A stretch of DNA of 64,000 nucleotides from Archegozetes longisetosus (GCA_018873245.2 JAEMBT020000007.1:2500001-2564000), one strand, 5' to 3'. Positions 1-11,799 are shown, numbered from the stretch's first letter. The notes: generated by a model not told the origin, from the letters alone. Numbers and translations are program-made.

Positions 1-161
1 CTTGCAATGTGTTGAATTTTGCCTGTATATAAAGCATTGAAACTCTATTTAGTTTAGAGGAAAAGCTTTACATAAAACTCCTCCCAGATTTTGCGCCAAA
101 ATTAGAGATTCGTATGCGCTTTAAACCAGTTAAAAAGAAGTCATTCAATTTTTAACACTAA

Positions 162-678
162 CAATGGAGCGTGCGATATTGATAACTGAATCTCTGTGTT
201 CCGATAGCTTTTATAAAATGTTAGGCTCATAAGTAACACGTTTATTCTATAATTGCATTCAAATGGCCATTCCATCATCATTAAATTAATTAATTAAAAT
301 TAAGGATAATTCATACCAAAATAGGATCATTTCCTAACAAGTTCCTAACGGTGGCGCATTGCAATATTACAGGAGTTTCATACTTGAGACCCTGGGATCC
401 TGGTTTCGAGTCGAAGGATTACCTGTTTTTTTTGTCAACTTTTTTGTAATAAAGTGTAAAGTTTTATGCATTTTTTGCAGTTTCAAAATATAAACTTCGA
501 TTCGGTAGTATAATAATTGTCTTAAAATACTACAACCTGAGAATTCATATGGAACTTTTTACAATAATTTCAGTTTAATTCTGAAACTAGTAAATTTAAA
601 ATTCAAGTTTTGAAACTGCAAAAAAATGCATAAAACTTTACACTTTATTACAAAAAAAAGTTGACAAAAAATAGGTAA
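162..678. mobile_element. Copy-A-only insertion containing a long hairpin
   Basis: The partner copy reads straight through this point (about 26898), so about 0.5 kb was inserted here or lost there. Within it, 419-488 and 608-677 are near-perfect reverse complements of about 70 nt, separated by about 120 nt, giving a long foldback. No open reading frame is present. It resembles a non-autonomous foldback or MITE element, but I could not fix exact ends or a target-site duplication. Confidence 0.6.
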
Positions 679-2465
679 GAAGAATTTCACTCATTGTCAA
701 ATCATCGAGCTGGGGAGAGTTGGTCACACTATCCATCAGATTGTATTAGCTTAAGATTTATCAGTTGTCGTCTATTGACTCTATATGAACTCGATCAGTT
801 ACTTGAGTTAAAATAAAATCTTGATAATACGAAACTCTTAAAATAATAGAATTGGATAAATCTTTTATAACAAGAGTAATAATAAGAGTCGAAATTTGTA
901 AGCAATATATCTCCTACTATCGTATAAATGAACATACCACAATTTAATAATTATAATATCTAATAATAAGATTAAACTTTTCGGTATTGAAAAATGACGA
1001 AATCGACCAATGATAAGGGCTTGAAAAGGAAAAATCATTGCCGAAAATCAATATAAGATGTACCAAAAATTTTGAGAAAATGTCTTTTATTTTGAACTCG
1101 AAAAAATTTATAAATTTGAATCGAGTTGAAAGAAGCAGCTTTTTTTAAAATTAATTACTCAACGAAAATTAGCTAAATTAAAATATTTGTCGCATCATTT
1201 CAAATCTCAATAGGATTCGCATTCCCAGACCACCGCATTACTTACCCGAGAGGTCGTGTACTAGGAGGATCTACGGTAGTAAACGTCGCCATATATAATC
1301 GCGGAAATCGAAGAGATTTCGACGAATGGGCAAACAGATATGGTGCTACTGGTTGGTCATACAATGAAGTGTTGCCTTATTTCATAAGGTCGGAAAACAA
1401 TACGAATGCAAAAATTGTAGCTCAAAATTCTGGATATCATGGAACTAATGGTCAAGTGTCAATATCCTCTGCCCCAAATCCTGACCCAATATTACTCAGA
1501 TATATGGAGGCCTGGAACCGAGAGGGTGGCCTACCATTGATTTTAATGGCGCCAGCCAAAGAGGAACTAGTAATTTAACTTAATCAATTTCGGCTTTGGT
1601 TCATATTTACTTGCATATTTTTATGAATCACTCAAAAAATATAAAAAATTACAAAATTGAATATATTTGACGCATATAAGGAATGTACTTTTCTATGTTA
1701 AGCGTTTGAAGTATTGTTGACGAATGTGGTTTATAAATATATTAAGTCAAAAACTTAACAAAGCCTTAATCTGTATCACAATAATGATAGAAATAAGTCT
1801 TTCACTTTTCAAAGCTCTTATACAGCAAGCTCTTACTAACACGAACTGGACTCGAGCCTCAACATCTTCAGCTTTTATAGAACCTGCTCTAACCCGAAAT
1901 AATTTACACGTCATAACACGATCACTAGTTACAAACGTTCTGTTGCGCAACACAACTAATGGTTTAACGGCTTATGGAATACAATTTATTCGAAATGACA
2001 ATAATTATACAGTTTATGCTACTTCTGAAGTCATACTATCGGCTGGTATTTAAAATCGAAAATTGAGCAAGATGATTTTTGATTTTTTCATTCCTAGGTG
2101 GAATAAACACTCCACAGATACTAATGTTGTCAGGCATTGGTCCGCGACAGCATCTACAAGACCTCGGTATCCCAGTTAAAGTTGACTTACCCGTCGGTAA
2201 TAATCTTATGGATCATGTTTTAATTCCATTCAGCTATTTGGTTGAGAATGAGAGTGATATTCAGTGGTCAAGAAATTTGGACACAGTTTTGAATGTGCAA
2301 AATCTTTATAATTATTATGTTAATAATAACGGACCACTCATTCAGTTACCTACTGTTCTTACATTTCGTAGTTCAAGGTTTAATGATGACCCTAACTGGC
2401 CTGATGGTATCATAGCTACAGTAACTAATCAAATAGGTTTGTTGTCAAAATTTTACTTATCTCTA

Positions 2466-2872
2466 GGGTGACCAAGTCAAAAACTGTTAAATGCGGGACA
2501 ACAAATTTTGACTCCTTAAAAAATTTTTAAAAAGTTTTAATCTGATTGAAGTTACAAATCACAGTTTGAAATAACAATTATTTGAAATATAAACCAAAGA
2601 TTTGATTGAGAACTGCACTTTATAAGAGTCACACACGATGTGAATGAAAACAAGGTATCAGATAAACGGATTAAAACACTTTTTATATAAAGACTTCCAC
2701 ATATTTTAAGATAAGAAACGTGTTGGCAACAAAATTGCATTATTTGCATTAAATAAAAACATACAGTGGAAATTTGTTTATATAAATCTTAAAATGCATG
2801 ATATTTTCCGTCCCGCAAAGGTGCATACGGTATGCGGGACACAACTCTTAAATGCGGGACACTTGGTCACCC
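2466..2872. mobile_element. Non-autonomous TIR transposon in GMC exon 4
   Basis: The element begins GGGTGACCAAGT and ends with the reverse complement ACTTGGTCACCC. It is flanked by a 12-bp direct repeat, TACTTATCTCTA, at 2454-2465 and 2873-2884. The second GMC copy (about 29132-29143) has a single version of this site with two differences. The length is 407 bp with no coding capacity. The target repeat is longer than the 8 bp usual for hAT, so I leave the superfamily open; part of the repeat may be chance. Confidence 0.85.
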
Positions 2873-4430
2873 TACTTATCTCTACGTTCGGGTTGCGTTG
2901 ATTAGACCGACAGATCACTAGTTTGACACTTTATTAGGCCGAACTACATAAATTTATAACATTTATAAAAGTTTAGTGTTACTTCATAATCAATCTAACC
3001 TAACCTGTTAAAACATGATCTAATTTAAGGTGGTTGCGAGTTAGTACGCTTCGTGATTTGTCGGGCTAATGCCCCAAATCCACATAAAATTTTTTAGAAA
3101 TTTCAGCTAGAATTAAGTACGGATTCTAGAATTTTGAGCTGGAATAAAATAGGAAACGGAATTAGTATATGTTAGTAGAGAATCATTTGGAAAACCATAT
3201 TATCTGAGAAGTAAATATAAAAATATTTTAGTCTATTATCAATTGATTTGACTGAAAAAAGACCAAACTAAAAGAATTGCACAAGTACTAAAATCTGTAG
3301 AATATATTCTGAGATCTTCTTTAAATATATGACTCAAAAGCGCAAATACTTTTAGAATAAATATTAGAAAACATTTTATTTTGAAAACTAACTCTGTTCA
3401 TATATATGACTATCGTGTTTATTAAGTTTAAATTTTATGCAATTTTTAAATAAAACTTATAAAAGTATCTACTAAGAAGCTCAAATCAGAAGTTATTTGA
3501 ATAGTTATTACAATTATTTAGCTACAAAAAATGAAAAATTTGAGACTTTTACAATCCCTTAATACTCTTAGGAACCAATTTGACTCAAATTTTGCAAGGC
3601 TTCGGATCTAATTTGGACGAATGGGCCGACTATTACAGACCGCTATTGGGAAATCAAAGGCATTTTTACATTTTCTACGAGGTATATCGATCTCGAAGTA
3701 GAGGAACAGTTCGACTTAATTCCACTAATCCAAGAGACGCACCACTAATCGATCCCAATTATTTCTCTAATAATTATGATTTAGCAGTACTTGTCGACAC
3801 TATGAGTACTGGAATGCGTATGGCTGAAGGCCAATTTTTCCGAAAATACGCCAGAATTTACAACAGAACCATTCCAGGCTGTCAACTATGTGATTCTGGA
3901 CCTTATTATGAATGCTATTCATATCTCGCATGTGTTGCACAAACACTTACTACCACTTCTTTTCATCCTGCCAGTAAGTTACTTAAAATTAAAATCAAAT
4001 TTAAAGTAGAATTTAAATTGAAATTATTTAGCTCTCTGAAATATCTTAGATGAAACGTAAGTATTTTATTAAAAGATTTAACTTTTATCAAATGATTAGA
4101 ACGAATTAGTAGTGAATAACCATTTGATTAATAAATAATATTACTAGTAGTATATACAAGTATTAGGAAGAACCTTAAGAAATTTGTGGTTTCTCATTGG
4201 TTCATAATCTACATAATAGTTAATTCAATTTTTCGTTTTGTCCTTACAAACAATAATTCTATATGGTTCACATGAAGATCTAGTAAACTTTAAAGTGTGT
4301 CCCAATATAATTTAAAACATGGCTCTTTATTGAGTTCTCTATTTCCTTTCCCTGAGTGGAAATCTGATTTATTCAAAAAATGTTTCTTATTTGAGTCTTA
4401 CTTTATATATATCAATAGAATCATATAGAT

Positions 4431-5031
4431 CAGGCCCCGTCAGACATTTTTTATTGAAGAGCCGAAAATTGAAAATGATTCGAGGCGAGAGCCAGAGAAA
4501 TTTTATTGAAAATTTAATGTAACTAACTACACTTAAAAACGTTAGAAACTATTTTATCAATATTAGGACTGATTTTATTTGCAGTTATTATTTTCATGCA
4601 GTCGTTTAGGTGTTTATCAGTTAAAGAACTTCTTTGCTTTGATTTATTAAACTTTAAAGAAAAAAGTTGTTCACATCTATATGTACTGCCAAACATTGAG
4701 ATAACTTTCACTGCATTGCTTTTAATCTTCATATAATTGTCGGGAAAATATTTTTATTATTTTATATAATAATATTATTTCATATAATATTTCATTATAT
4801 TATATAGTCTCACTATTTCATTTTTCAATGAAATAGTGAGACTATTTATTGAAAAATAACAGTTCTTATATAGCAGTATTGAAATAGCATTTGACAAACT
4901 TAAATACAGTTAAATAGCATATAATACTAAAGCATTTTCTAAAAATTTTTAAGAGCTCATTCTTTTAGTTTCTCGAAAGTCTTCGCGAGCCATGAATTAA
5001 AGCTTCGCGAGCCGTGGTTTGGCGGGGCCCG
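4431..5031. mobile_element. Deleted hAT transposon retaining the transposase C terminus
   Basis: The ends CAGGCCCCGTCAGAC and GTTTGGCGGGGCCCG form imperfect terminal inverted repeats. An 8-bp target-site duplication, ATATAGAT, lies at 4423-4430 and 5032-5039, as expected of hAT. Copy B has the uninterrupted site. On the minus strand 4732-4523 encodes 69 residues that read as a hAT C-terminal dimerisation region: a S-M-F-G-S-T-Y-R-C-E-Q-L-F-S stretch followed by K-S-K-Q-R-S-S-L-T-D-K-H-L. The rest of the transposase is gone. A perfect hairpin of about 19-bp arms is centred near 4826. Confidence 0.87.
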
Positions 5032-5211
5032 ATATAGATATTCACTAATTATTCTTTTAGTAGAAACAAAATAACAGAACTATTGAATTGGACTCGCGTT
5101 ATCACAAATATTTATTGTACTGATAAACTTTTGAGTCAAATTCTGTATAATGATTAAGACACTCTTGATATTTGTAACCCGTTTATATTTATATCCAAAC
5201 ATATTTATAGT

Positions 5212-6502
5212 CAGTGATGCACACGCTCGACGCTCACGCTCGCGCTCGGTCAGAAATTGGCGCTCGGCGCTCACTTTTTCGAGGCGCTCGAGCGCCGAGC
5301 GTTTACCGAGCGTCAAATAAGCAAAGTCTATGAATTGAAAGTTCTTTTCTAAACAAAATTATTTTTTAAAGCTATAACTTTATTTGTACATAAATTTCAT
5401 AAATATGATACTCATTGAAAACCATTCAAACAAATACTTTAGTTCAAAAGCTGATATTATATATAGATACATCAGTATAACTTTGCAATTTTTAGAGCTC
5501 CTTATTCAACACTATATTCAAGAGATTAATACAGTTGATTATAAACATTACCGGTTATAATGTTCAAAAATTGCAAAGTTATACTGTTTTCCCTATAAAT
5601 AAATTGTTTATATTGAAGATATGCGAACACAATTAGTTTCAGACTCAAAAGATTCTGTGTAAACTCTTTAAAACAGAATAAGTCATAAATTTTATGTAAA
5701 AATTTATATTTAGTAAAATCTAACTTTTTTGTATTAAAAAAATATCTATACTGTATTTCTAATATGGAAAATACGTACTAGGGCTGGGCCGGTGCCAGAA
5801 AGTAGTCACCCATTACTTTACCAAAAGTAGTCAGTAGTCATGACTATTTTCCTGACTATGATCACATTTACGAGTATCATTTATTAACGAGTAGTCATGG
5901 GTATTTTCAGGTAGCCACGGGTTTTCAAAATTACTTACAACTCATTGAATGCGAGTATTTATTTATTGAGTTTTATTCACTAGAAAATATAAAAGACAGT
6001 TTAACAATAAAATTTGTAAAATACTTGACAAGATTCATTAATAAATTAACAATTAATGAAGTAATTGACAAGATTTGTGAAGAGAATAGTAATTACTAAT
6101 TGTGAAATTTCTAATAATGAGTTTTACTATCACCCGGGTTTTAATTTTCAGTTGACGTAATCTTTATAGATAAGAAAATCAGTTTCCCGTGTTCATCATT
6201 AGGACTTATACGATAATTATCATAAAAACATTGACATAAGGAGTCGTGATTACTTATGAGTAACCGCCAATGAATGAGTAATCATTAATGAGTGACTACC
6301 GGATATTTTATGAAGTCGGTAGTCAGTAGTTACCGACTACTAACCGACTACTCATGGTAGTTGGCACAGCCTTAATACGTACTAAGACTTGACGCTCAAC
6401 GCTCGCGCTCGGCGCTCGGGGGTAAGACGCTCGAGAGTTCACTCACGCTCGACGTTCGCGCTCGCTACCGAGCGCCAAACGCTCGAGCGTTGAGCATCAC
6501 TG
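5212..6502. mobile_element. hAT-like element with GC-rich CGCTCG subterminal repeats
   Basis: The termini CAGTGATGC and GCATCACTG are perfect 9-bp inverted repeats. Flanks TTTATAGT (5204-5211) and TTTATACT (6503-6510) form an 8-bp target duplication with one mismatch; copy B shows the empty site near 31471. Both ends hold dense GC-rich repeats of the CGCTCG type (about 5221-5310 and 6391-6490), unlike the AT-rich surroundings. No transposase remains. A second element is nested at about 5780-6373. Confidence 0.85.
5780..6373. mobile_element. Nested AGTAGTCA-rich MITE
   Basis: This lies inside the hAT-like element at 5212-6502 and is flanked by the 10-bp direct repeat AATACGTACT (5770-5779 and 6374-6383). 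Ends AGGGCTGGGCC and GGCACAGCCTT are imperfect inverted repeats. The body is full of AGTAGTCA/TGACTACT units in both orientations. A related element lies in reverse orientation at about 8660-9337. It has no coding capacity. The 8-10 bp target repeat suggests a hAT or Mutator-type source. Confidence 0.75.
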
Positions 6503-7062
6503 TTTATACTGAGCCTACACATAACGAACAATGAGTCTCGCACCAAACGGAATCTATAGAACCCATATTCGGATACAGTCAACACTTTTGGCTGCAGTTT
6601 CAGTTCACTATAAACGGGTCGGAACGCATTATAAGCCTTCTTATGTAGTATCAATAGAACTATCTTTTAATTTTCAAATTTCTATACAATAATTTCTGGA
6701 AAAGGTAACTAACAAGTAAACAATAGTCAACTAATTAACCAATTGATTAAAGTCAAGTCATTGAATATTTATAAAAAACTTATCATATAATTTATATATT
6801 TTCGAAATTTCGAAAATTACCAATAAACCAGTTCATTATAATTGTGTAATTAATAGGCACGTGTCGAATGGGAAATTCAACAGACCCTGACGCTGTTGTT
6901 GACAACACTCTAAAAGTTCGTGGTGTAAGAAATCTTCGTGTGATTGATGCTTCAATTATGCCTAAATTAATTAATTCGAATACGAATGCGGCTTCGATGA
7001 TGATCGGCGAGAAAGGAAGTGATCTTGTTAGAAACGAGCGAAAACTTGCTCTCAACAAGTAG

Positions 7063-8656
7063 TTTTAATTTCTATCATGACAAATGTAGAAATTGAATGC
7101 AAATGTTTTATTTTCAGCAAATTTACATATAAATGCGATGTTAACTGATGAAAATAATTCACTTTTATATCTAGTGCATTAAATAAAACAGAAAATATTA
7201 ATCTTGATCATGAATTGATTATACTGATAGCATGTAGAAATTAGATACTTGGAGATGACCACAACGGAGAAATCAAAGTGAGAAAAGTTTAAAATGTATT
7301 ATTTTCAACTAATTTTCTTAGAAATCCGTATTCATAAAATTTCAACGTCAGCATTTGTAATGATTAAATTTTTTTAAGCATACATATATGCAAAATCTAA
7401 ACACACAACTCATAAATATACAAATATACAACTAATCTCATAATACCAAACAGTTTTTCAAATTCATAATAAAAATACCAAAAGTAAAGTCCACTTATTT
7501 CAACATGTTTACTGTGTTAAGAAACTTATATCTTTGCTTTTTTAACAATCGAAAATAACAATCAAGTATTAGTTTCTATCTCTGATTTCAAAATAATTAT
7601 TATGACTTGTATTCAATAGTGAAATAAATAAATATCTCGAATCACTGGATATATAAATGGATTTCGATTTTATGAATTCACTGCTTTTTGAAAGTAGTTA
7701 GAACAGAGATTTTTACATTTTTCATGATGAACCGAAATTTTGGTGATATTTGAGCAAACTATTTTTTAAACCTTTAAACTGTTTCCTTTACAATATTTAT
7801 TAGTTTGAATGGATCTCCACATAAATTCTTCTCATTTAAATGGAATTCATTTGCAGTATTCTGATAAATTTTGATAAAGACGATATTTTCTATTTTAATA
7901 ATATGATATAGAAAATTTTGATATTATTCTCGTAATAGAATTAATCTTCATCTTTTAAATCAGATGAATCTTATTTTCAAACATATTTGTTTGCTCGTTC
8001 TCTCATAAACTGTATTGTTTGGTTTAACTATTCATTTTATAAATACTTTTACTTTCATTGTTTAAACAGATTTTCCAATAGAATTTCAATAATTTCTCAT
8101 TCCGAACATGTAGTACATTTAACAAAAGCAATGATTATATTTCAATGATTACAATGAGTACATTTTTCATTACTTATCGGTAATTTTTTCAACGAAGTAC
8201 AGGTATGAGATTCAATACATTTTTAACATAAATTATATATCACAATAAATCATTTCGGAAAACCTAATATAGAGGAATAATTACAAGACCGAAGGAGGAA
8301 CAAAGCATGTTTGAAAATATTTTAAACTTCAACAAAGATAGAAGGGGAACCTAGCACTCTTTATTGGATAAAAGTGTGACTTCAGGACTGTCCTATCCAT
8401 TCAGGGACATTTGATCACTCCGATTTGTAGTGATGTATTGTGGCTCAAACTCTCATTAAAAAATTTAATAAAAATCAATTACAAATTTGCTGACATTAGC
8501 AATTTTTATTGCTTATTTTCCTATGCTGGAAAGAAAGTTCGAATACTTTAAAAGTTAATTTGAAAACAATAACTTAGTAGAATTTTTTTCTTTCAGTCAA
8601 AGCTGTAATAACTTAAAAGAAAGTTATCAAAGATTTATCCAACATGTGAAGATAAA
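7063..8656. other. Gene-free 3' flank of GMC copy A
   Basis: AT-rich DNA shared with 32032-33627. There is no convincing ORF, and the short ones lack family features. An AATAAA lies near 7189, about 130 nt after the GMC stop, and could serve the gene's polyadenylation. Conservation between copies reflects recent duplication, not necessarily function. Confidence 0.6.
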
Positions 8657-8659
8657 CTC

Positions 8660-9337
8660 TACCTAACTTACTCAAGTACCTAACTTACGGGTACTACTAA
8701 CTACTGACTACTCGACTACTGACTATCGACTACATGAAATACCCGGTAGTCATTCATTAACGATTACTCATTTATTGACGGTCACTCATAAGTAATCACA
8801 AATAGTCGCGACTACTTATGTAAACGTGGCTATATTTATGATGATTATCGTAGAAGTCTCGATGATGAACACAGGAAGCAACTAATTTTCTTTTCAATCA
8901 ATAAAAATGATGTTAACTGAAGGTTTTGATTCGTATGATTATTAAACTCATTAAAAATTTTACAATTAGTAATTATTATTCTATTCATAAATCTTGTCAA
9001 TTAAATTTACTTCTTAAGAAGTGATTCTTTAAAAATTTTATTTGTAATATTTTATTAATGAAAAATTGCCAACTATTTTACAAATCTTATTATTAAATTG
9101 TTTTCTTTGATGTTTTCTACTGAGTAAATTTCAACAAATAAAGAATCATATCCAATGAATAATTGTGAGTAATTTTGAAAAATCTGTGACTAACTAGAAT
9201 TAGCTGTGACTACCGTGAATATCAATGAATGATTATTCTTTGATGTAATCGTAGTCAGAAAAGTAGTCATGACTCTGCTACTTCTGGTCTGGTAAAGTAA
9301 TGAGTAATTACTTTTTCTGGTACCGATCCAGCCCTAT
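8660..9337. mobile_element. AGTAGTCA-rich MITE, reverse orientation
   Basis: The right end, read on the minus strand (GGGCTGGATCGGTACCAGAAA), matches the left end of the nested element at 5780. The interior has the same TGACTACT/AGTAGTCA units in both orientations, and the left end carries ACTACTGACTACTCGAC units. The partner duplication loses homology just before it (about 8656), so the element lies at or just beyond the duplication edge. The left terminus and target duplication are unclear. Confidence 0.65.
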
Positions 9338-9493
9338 AAAGGATGCATTATTTCCTTACGTAAAGATAATTTGTTATGTAAAGGGTGCACTATTCTCTCG
9401 CATAAAGTCGTTCGCAAACCAATTATTAGATTTGAGCAAACTTTCAGAACCTTAGACTAAAATGATAAATATTAATAAAATAATATTTTGTTA

Positions 9494-11590
9494 ATGTTAT
9501 TTGACGTATACTTAAAGCAAAAAATATTTTTTGTTTTGTGCGACAATTGGGTTTTGAAGTGGAGTCAATATTTTACTGATGATAAGATTAATGAGGATCA
9601 ATGGATTATCAATACTGACAGTTTTGGTAAGACAAATGAAGTTTGACAATTTTTTGGATTTTGTTTTAAGATTCACTAAATGCTGTTGGAAAGGGATGTG
9701 TAAGATTTGTTTCATTTTTAGAAATTTTAATTCAGACGAATTATTTAGATTGTCTTTAATTTTCGGTTAACAATTAAACATATAAGTCACAGAATATTCT
9801 TAAAATATTATTCAACTAGATTATCTGTGTCGCTCAAATAATATTCGAATTGTCAATCAAAAGTTAATACTAAGAGCTACAAGAAATGATCAAATTAATC
9901 ATAACGATTCCTGTAAAATATTTATGTCCGCAATCAGAACCAAGTTTGGGTGGACCTATGGCAAGTTTGAGGTAAATGCAAGTGTTGAACACAATAATGC
10001 GGGCGCCCATATAGTTTTGGAGCCAATGAACTTCTTATATGGTTCGGAAGAGAGAAGAAGTGGTGTTGTATATATACTTTCTAACATCGGTATCAGGACA
10101 CTTGTTCGTCGCCGTTTGTTCGTAAGACATTTGTTCGTCGGACATTTGTTCGTCTGAGACTCTTATTCGTCGAACACTTGTTCGTCTAAGACGTATATTC
10201 ATCTAAAACACTTGTTCGTCTAAGACATTTGTTTGTCTAAGACACTTTCAGGATGCTTGTTCATATGAAAATATATTTATCCTTGATGCAACACAAATGA
10301 AGTAAATTTTCTTTGAATCGATCCTTGCCGCTTGTGGGACATGGTTGTGATCATCAGAGTGATGAATCACCCTTTCGCCGTCCGTATGCGCGCGCCCTTT
10401 ACAATTTTCAATATATTTGATACATTTCCAGTAGGTCTTACCTGATTTAGTATAATCCTTGTTGAAAATGTATCCATCGTGAACAAGTCGATCCTTACCT
10501 TTGGTACTCTTCACAAATTCCAGTGGCATTTTGAGATCTCGATGGATTAAGTCTTGATGATCTAGAAATAGAAAAAAGTAGATGGAAATGAATATAATAC
10601 TTACAATCTTGATGAAAGACGACGTCCTCAGTTGCCTTCTGTTTTGCTGTTTAGAAGTGAAGTATTAGAATTATAGAAATATTGGGAGTAAATATCTTAT
10701 TAGGTCGAATGGTCGGTAGATCGAATGGTTGAATGGACCAACAAATGTATTGGACGAAAAAATGTCTTAGACGAACAAGTGTCTTAGACGAACAAGTGTC
10801 TTAGACGAATAAGTGTCCCAGACGAACAAATGTAGACGAACAAGTGTCTGACGAATAAGTGCCGGACGATTAAGTGTCATGGAACCCTAACATCAACCAG
10901 TATTTGAAACAATGGTCAAACGGCGCGGGAGTCGGTATTGCATATGGAGACGAAATAGAAGATTATTACCATTTGAGTTAAACTCAAAAGTCGTTCATCG
11001 AAACTGGTTTTCATGTTTTTGTGCTCGAATGGAATAAGAAGCATATGGTTTGGAAAATTGACGAGAATGTTGTATTCAAACAAGATCTCGACAAGCATTT
11101 CATTAAATCATATAAAGAGGGGATATACGCAGCAAAGGGTCAGCCTTTCGATCATAACTTTAAAATAATTCTAGCTAATGGCCTTTCTCCTAGTATTATA
11201 TACGAAGATATTAACGATAACTTTACAGATTCAGAGTTCATAGTTGATTATGTCAAGTATTACGAATGGAATCAGAACGAAGAAAATTTGAACAATACTA
11301 GTGATAATTCTAGAAATGATAACTTATTAGTTATAATTATTGCTTCTTTTATTATCATTTTAATATTTTTTGTGATAATCAATCTATTTGTTTGCTATAG
11401 AATTAGAAAAATGAACCAAAACTCAATGAACACAAATGCAAGAAGTGATATGAAAAAAGTGTCAGAGAATGATTACGATAGAATTAATTATAACGAATTG
11501 CAATCAGATGAAAATCGGGATCAATATTATGAAACGCCATTTGTTTACAGCGACTGCATTGTACCAGATAATTATACAGATATATTATAA
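9494..11590 (+). pseudogene. Membrane-anchored GH16-like (beta-glucan-binding type) gene, MULE-interrupted
   Basis: Exon 1, 9494-9626, starts at an ATG and encodes a Trp-rich start with a K-W-S-Q-Y-F-T-D-D stretch. A 193-bp intron (GTAAGA...TAG) leads in phase to exon 2 at 9820. Exon 2 gives a GH16-like run (R-I-V-N-Q-K-L-I-L-R-A, then SAIRTKFGWTYGKFEV). Where glycosidases have E-I-D-I-x-E, this protein has V-V-Y-I-L-S (about residues 127-132), so the catalytic Glu and Asp are missing, as in beta-glucan recognition proteins. A MULE splits the frame at 10089-10886; removing it with one 8-bp target copy restores the same frame. One in-frame TAA follows at 10979-10981 (S-TAA-T-Q-K). The rest is open: FHVFVLEW, then V-D-Y-V-K-Y-Y-E-W ending the domain, a hydrophobic helix (about 278-302), a basic R-I-R-K stop-transfer, and a 63-residue tail with YNEL and YTDI motifs. 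Without lesions it would be about 365 residues. Most likely a recently inactivated pattern-recognition-type protein. Confidence 0.72.
10089..10886 (-). mobile_element. Non-autonomous MULE carrying a FLYWCH zinc finger
   Basis: The TIRs are about 22 bp: GGTATCAGGACACTTGTTCGTC at the left, and GACGATTAAGTGTCATGGAACC at the right reads as its imperfect complement. The target duplication CTAACATC lies at 10081-10088 and 10887-10894. Subterminal tandem units of the TTCGTCTAAGACACTTG type flank the core in opposite orientations. On the minus strand 10529-10248 encodes 93 residues with a FLYWCH-type finger (dGY-F, Y-W-K-C, C-K-G-R, H-N-H). No transposase catalytic core is present. It sits in the GH16-like exon. 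Confidence 0.85.
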
Positions 11591-11799
11591 CATTATTACT
11601 AAAGTTTCTAAAGTTTATCAAAAGTTTATATTTTGAAAATTTATTCAATCTACTTTATATTTGGTCGAAATTAATTTTTAGATTATCCATTTATCTATTA
11701 GATGTTAGCAGAATAGTCCGGAAAATCATATCTCAGGATTGACAAATAATGTAAACATGTTTATGCTATTTTACTACGCATTAGAGTAATATATACTGG

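Larger units (their letters stand above)
1214..7062 (+). pseudogene. GMC oxidoreductase copy A, exons 2-6, disrupted
   Basis: This belongs to the GMC (glucose-methanol-choline) FAD oxidoreductases, which oxidise alcohols or sugars. Exons read as 1214-1569, 1815-2045, 2098 to about 2465, 3572-3973 and 6857-7062. Visible family marks are PRGRVLGGS and the [10 protein letters not shown] motif in exon 2, [15 protein letters not shown] (GMC signature 2) across the exon 3/4 junction, the catalytic-type H-P at the end of exon 5 completed to S-TCRMG by exon 6, and N-T-N-A-A near the C terminus. Lesions: exon 2 is 356 nt where a multiple of three is needed (one base short before the DFNGASQ motif), and a transposon sits at the 3' edge of exon 4, giving an early stop and separating the donor site. 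Exon 1 with the FAD-binding motif is not in the window for this copy. Flanking phases otherwise agree with copy B. Confidence 0.88.
1..8656. repeat. Direct segmental duplication, copy A (partner 26735-33627)
   Basis: This stretch aligns collinearly, in the same orientation, with 26735-33627 and carries GMC exons 2-6, their introns and about 1.6 kb downstream. Homology begins at the window edge and ends at about 8656 (partner about 33627). Copy A alone has insertions at about 162-678, 2466-2872, 4431-5031 and 5212-6502. The partner alone has extra DNA at about 27370-27830 and 29466-30066. Empty sites in the partner define most insertion boundaries. Exons match almost completely, so the duplication is fairly recent; all named insertions followed it or were lost from one copy. 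Confidence 0.92.

Noticed and set aside
2552-2749. 65-codon minus-strand frame
   Set aside because: Lies wholly inside the non-autonomous element at 2466-2872 and has no features.
9579-9770. 63-codon plus-strand frame overlapping the GH16-like exon 1
   Set aside because: Different frame from the exon that splices in phase to exon 2; shadow.
10096-10880. Short regular repeats that could suggest a CRISPR array
   Set aside because: They are subterminal repeats of a MULE in opposite orientations, with no uniform spacers; the genome is eukaryotic.
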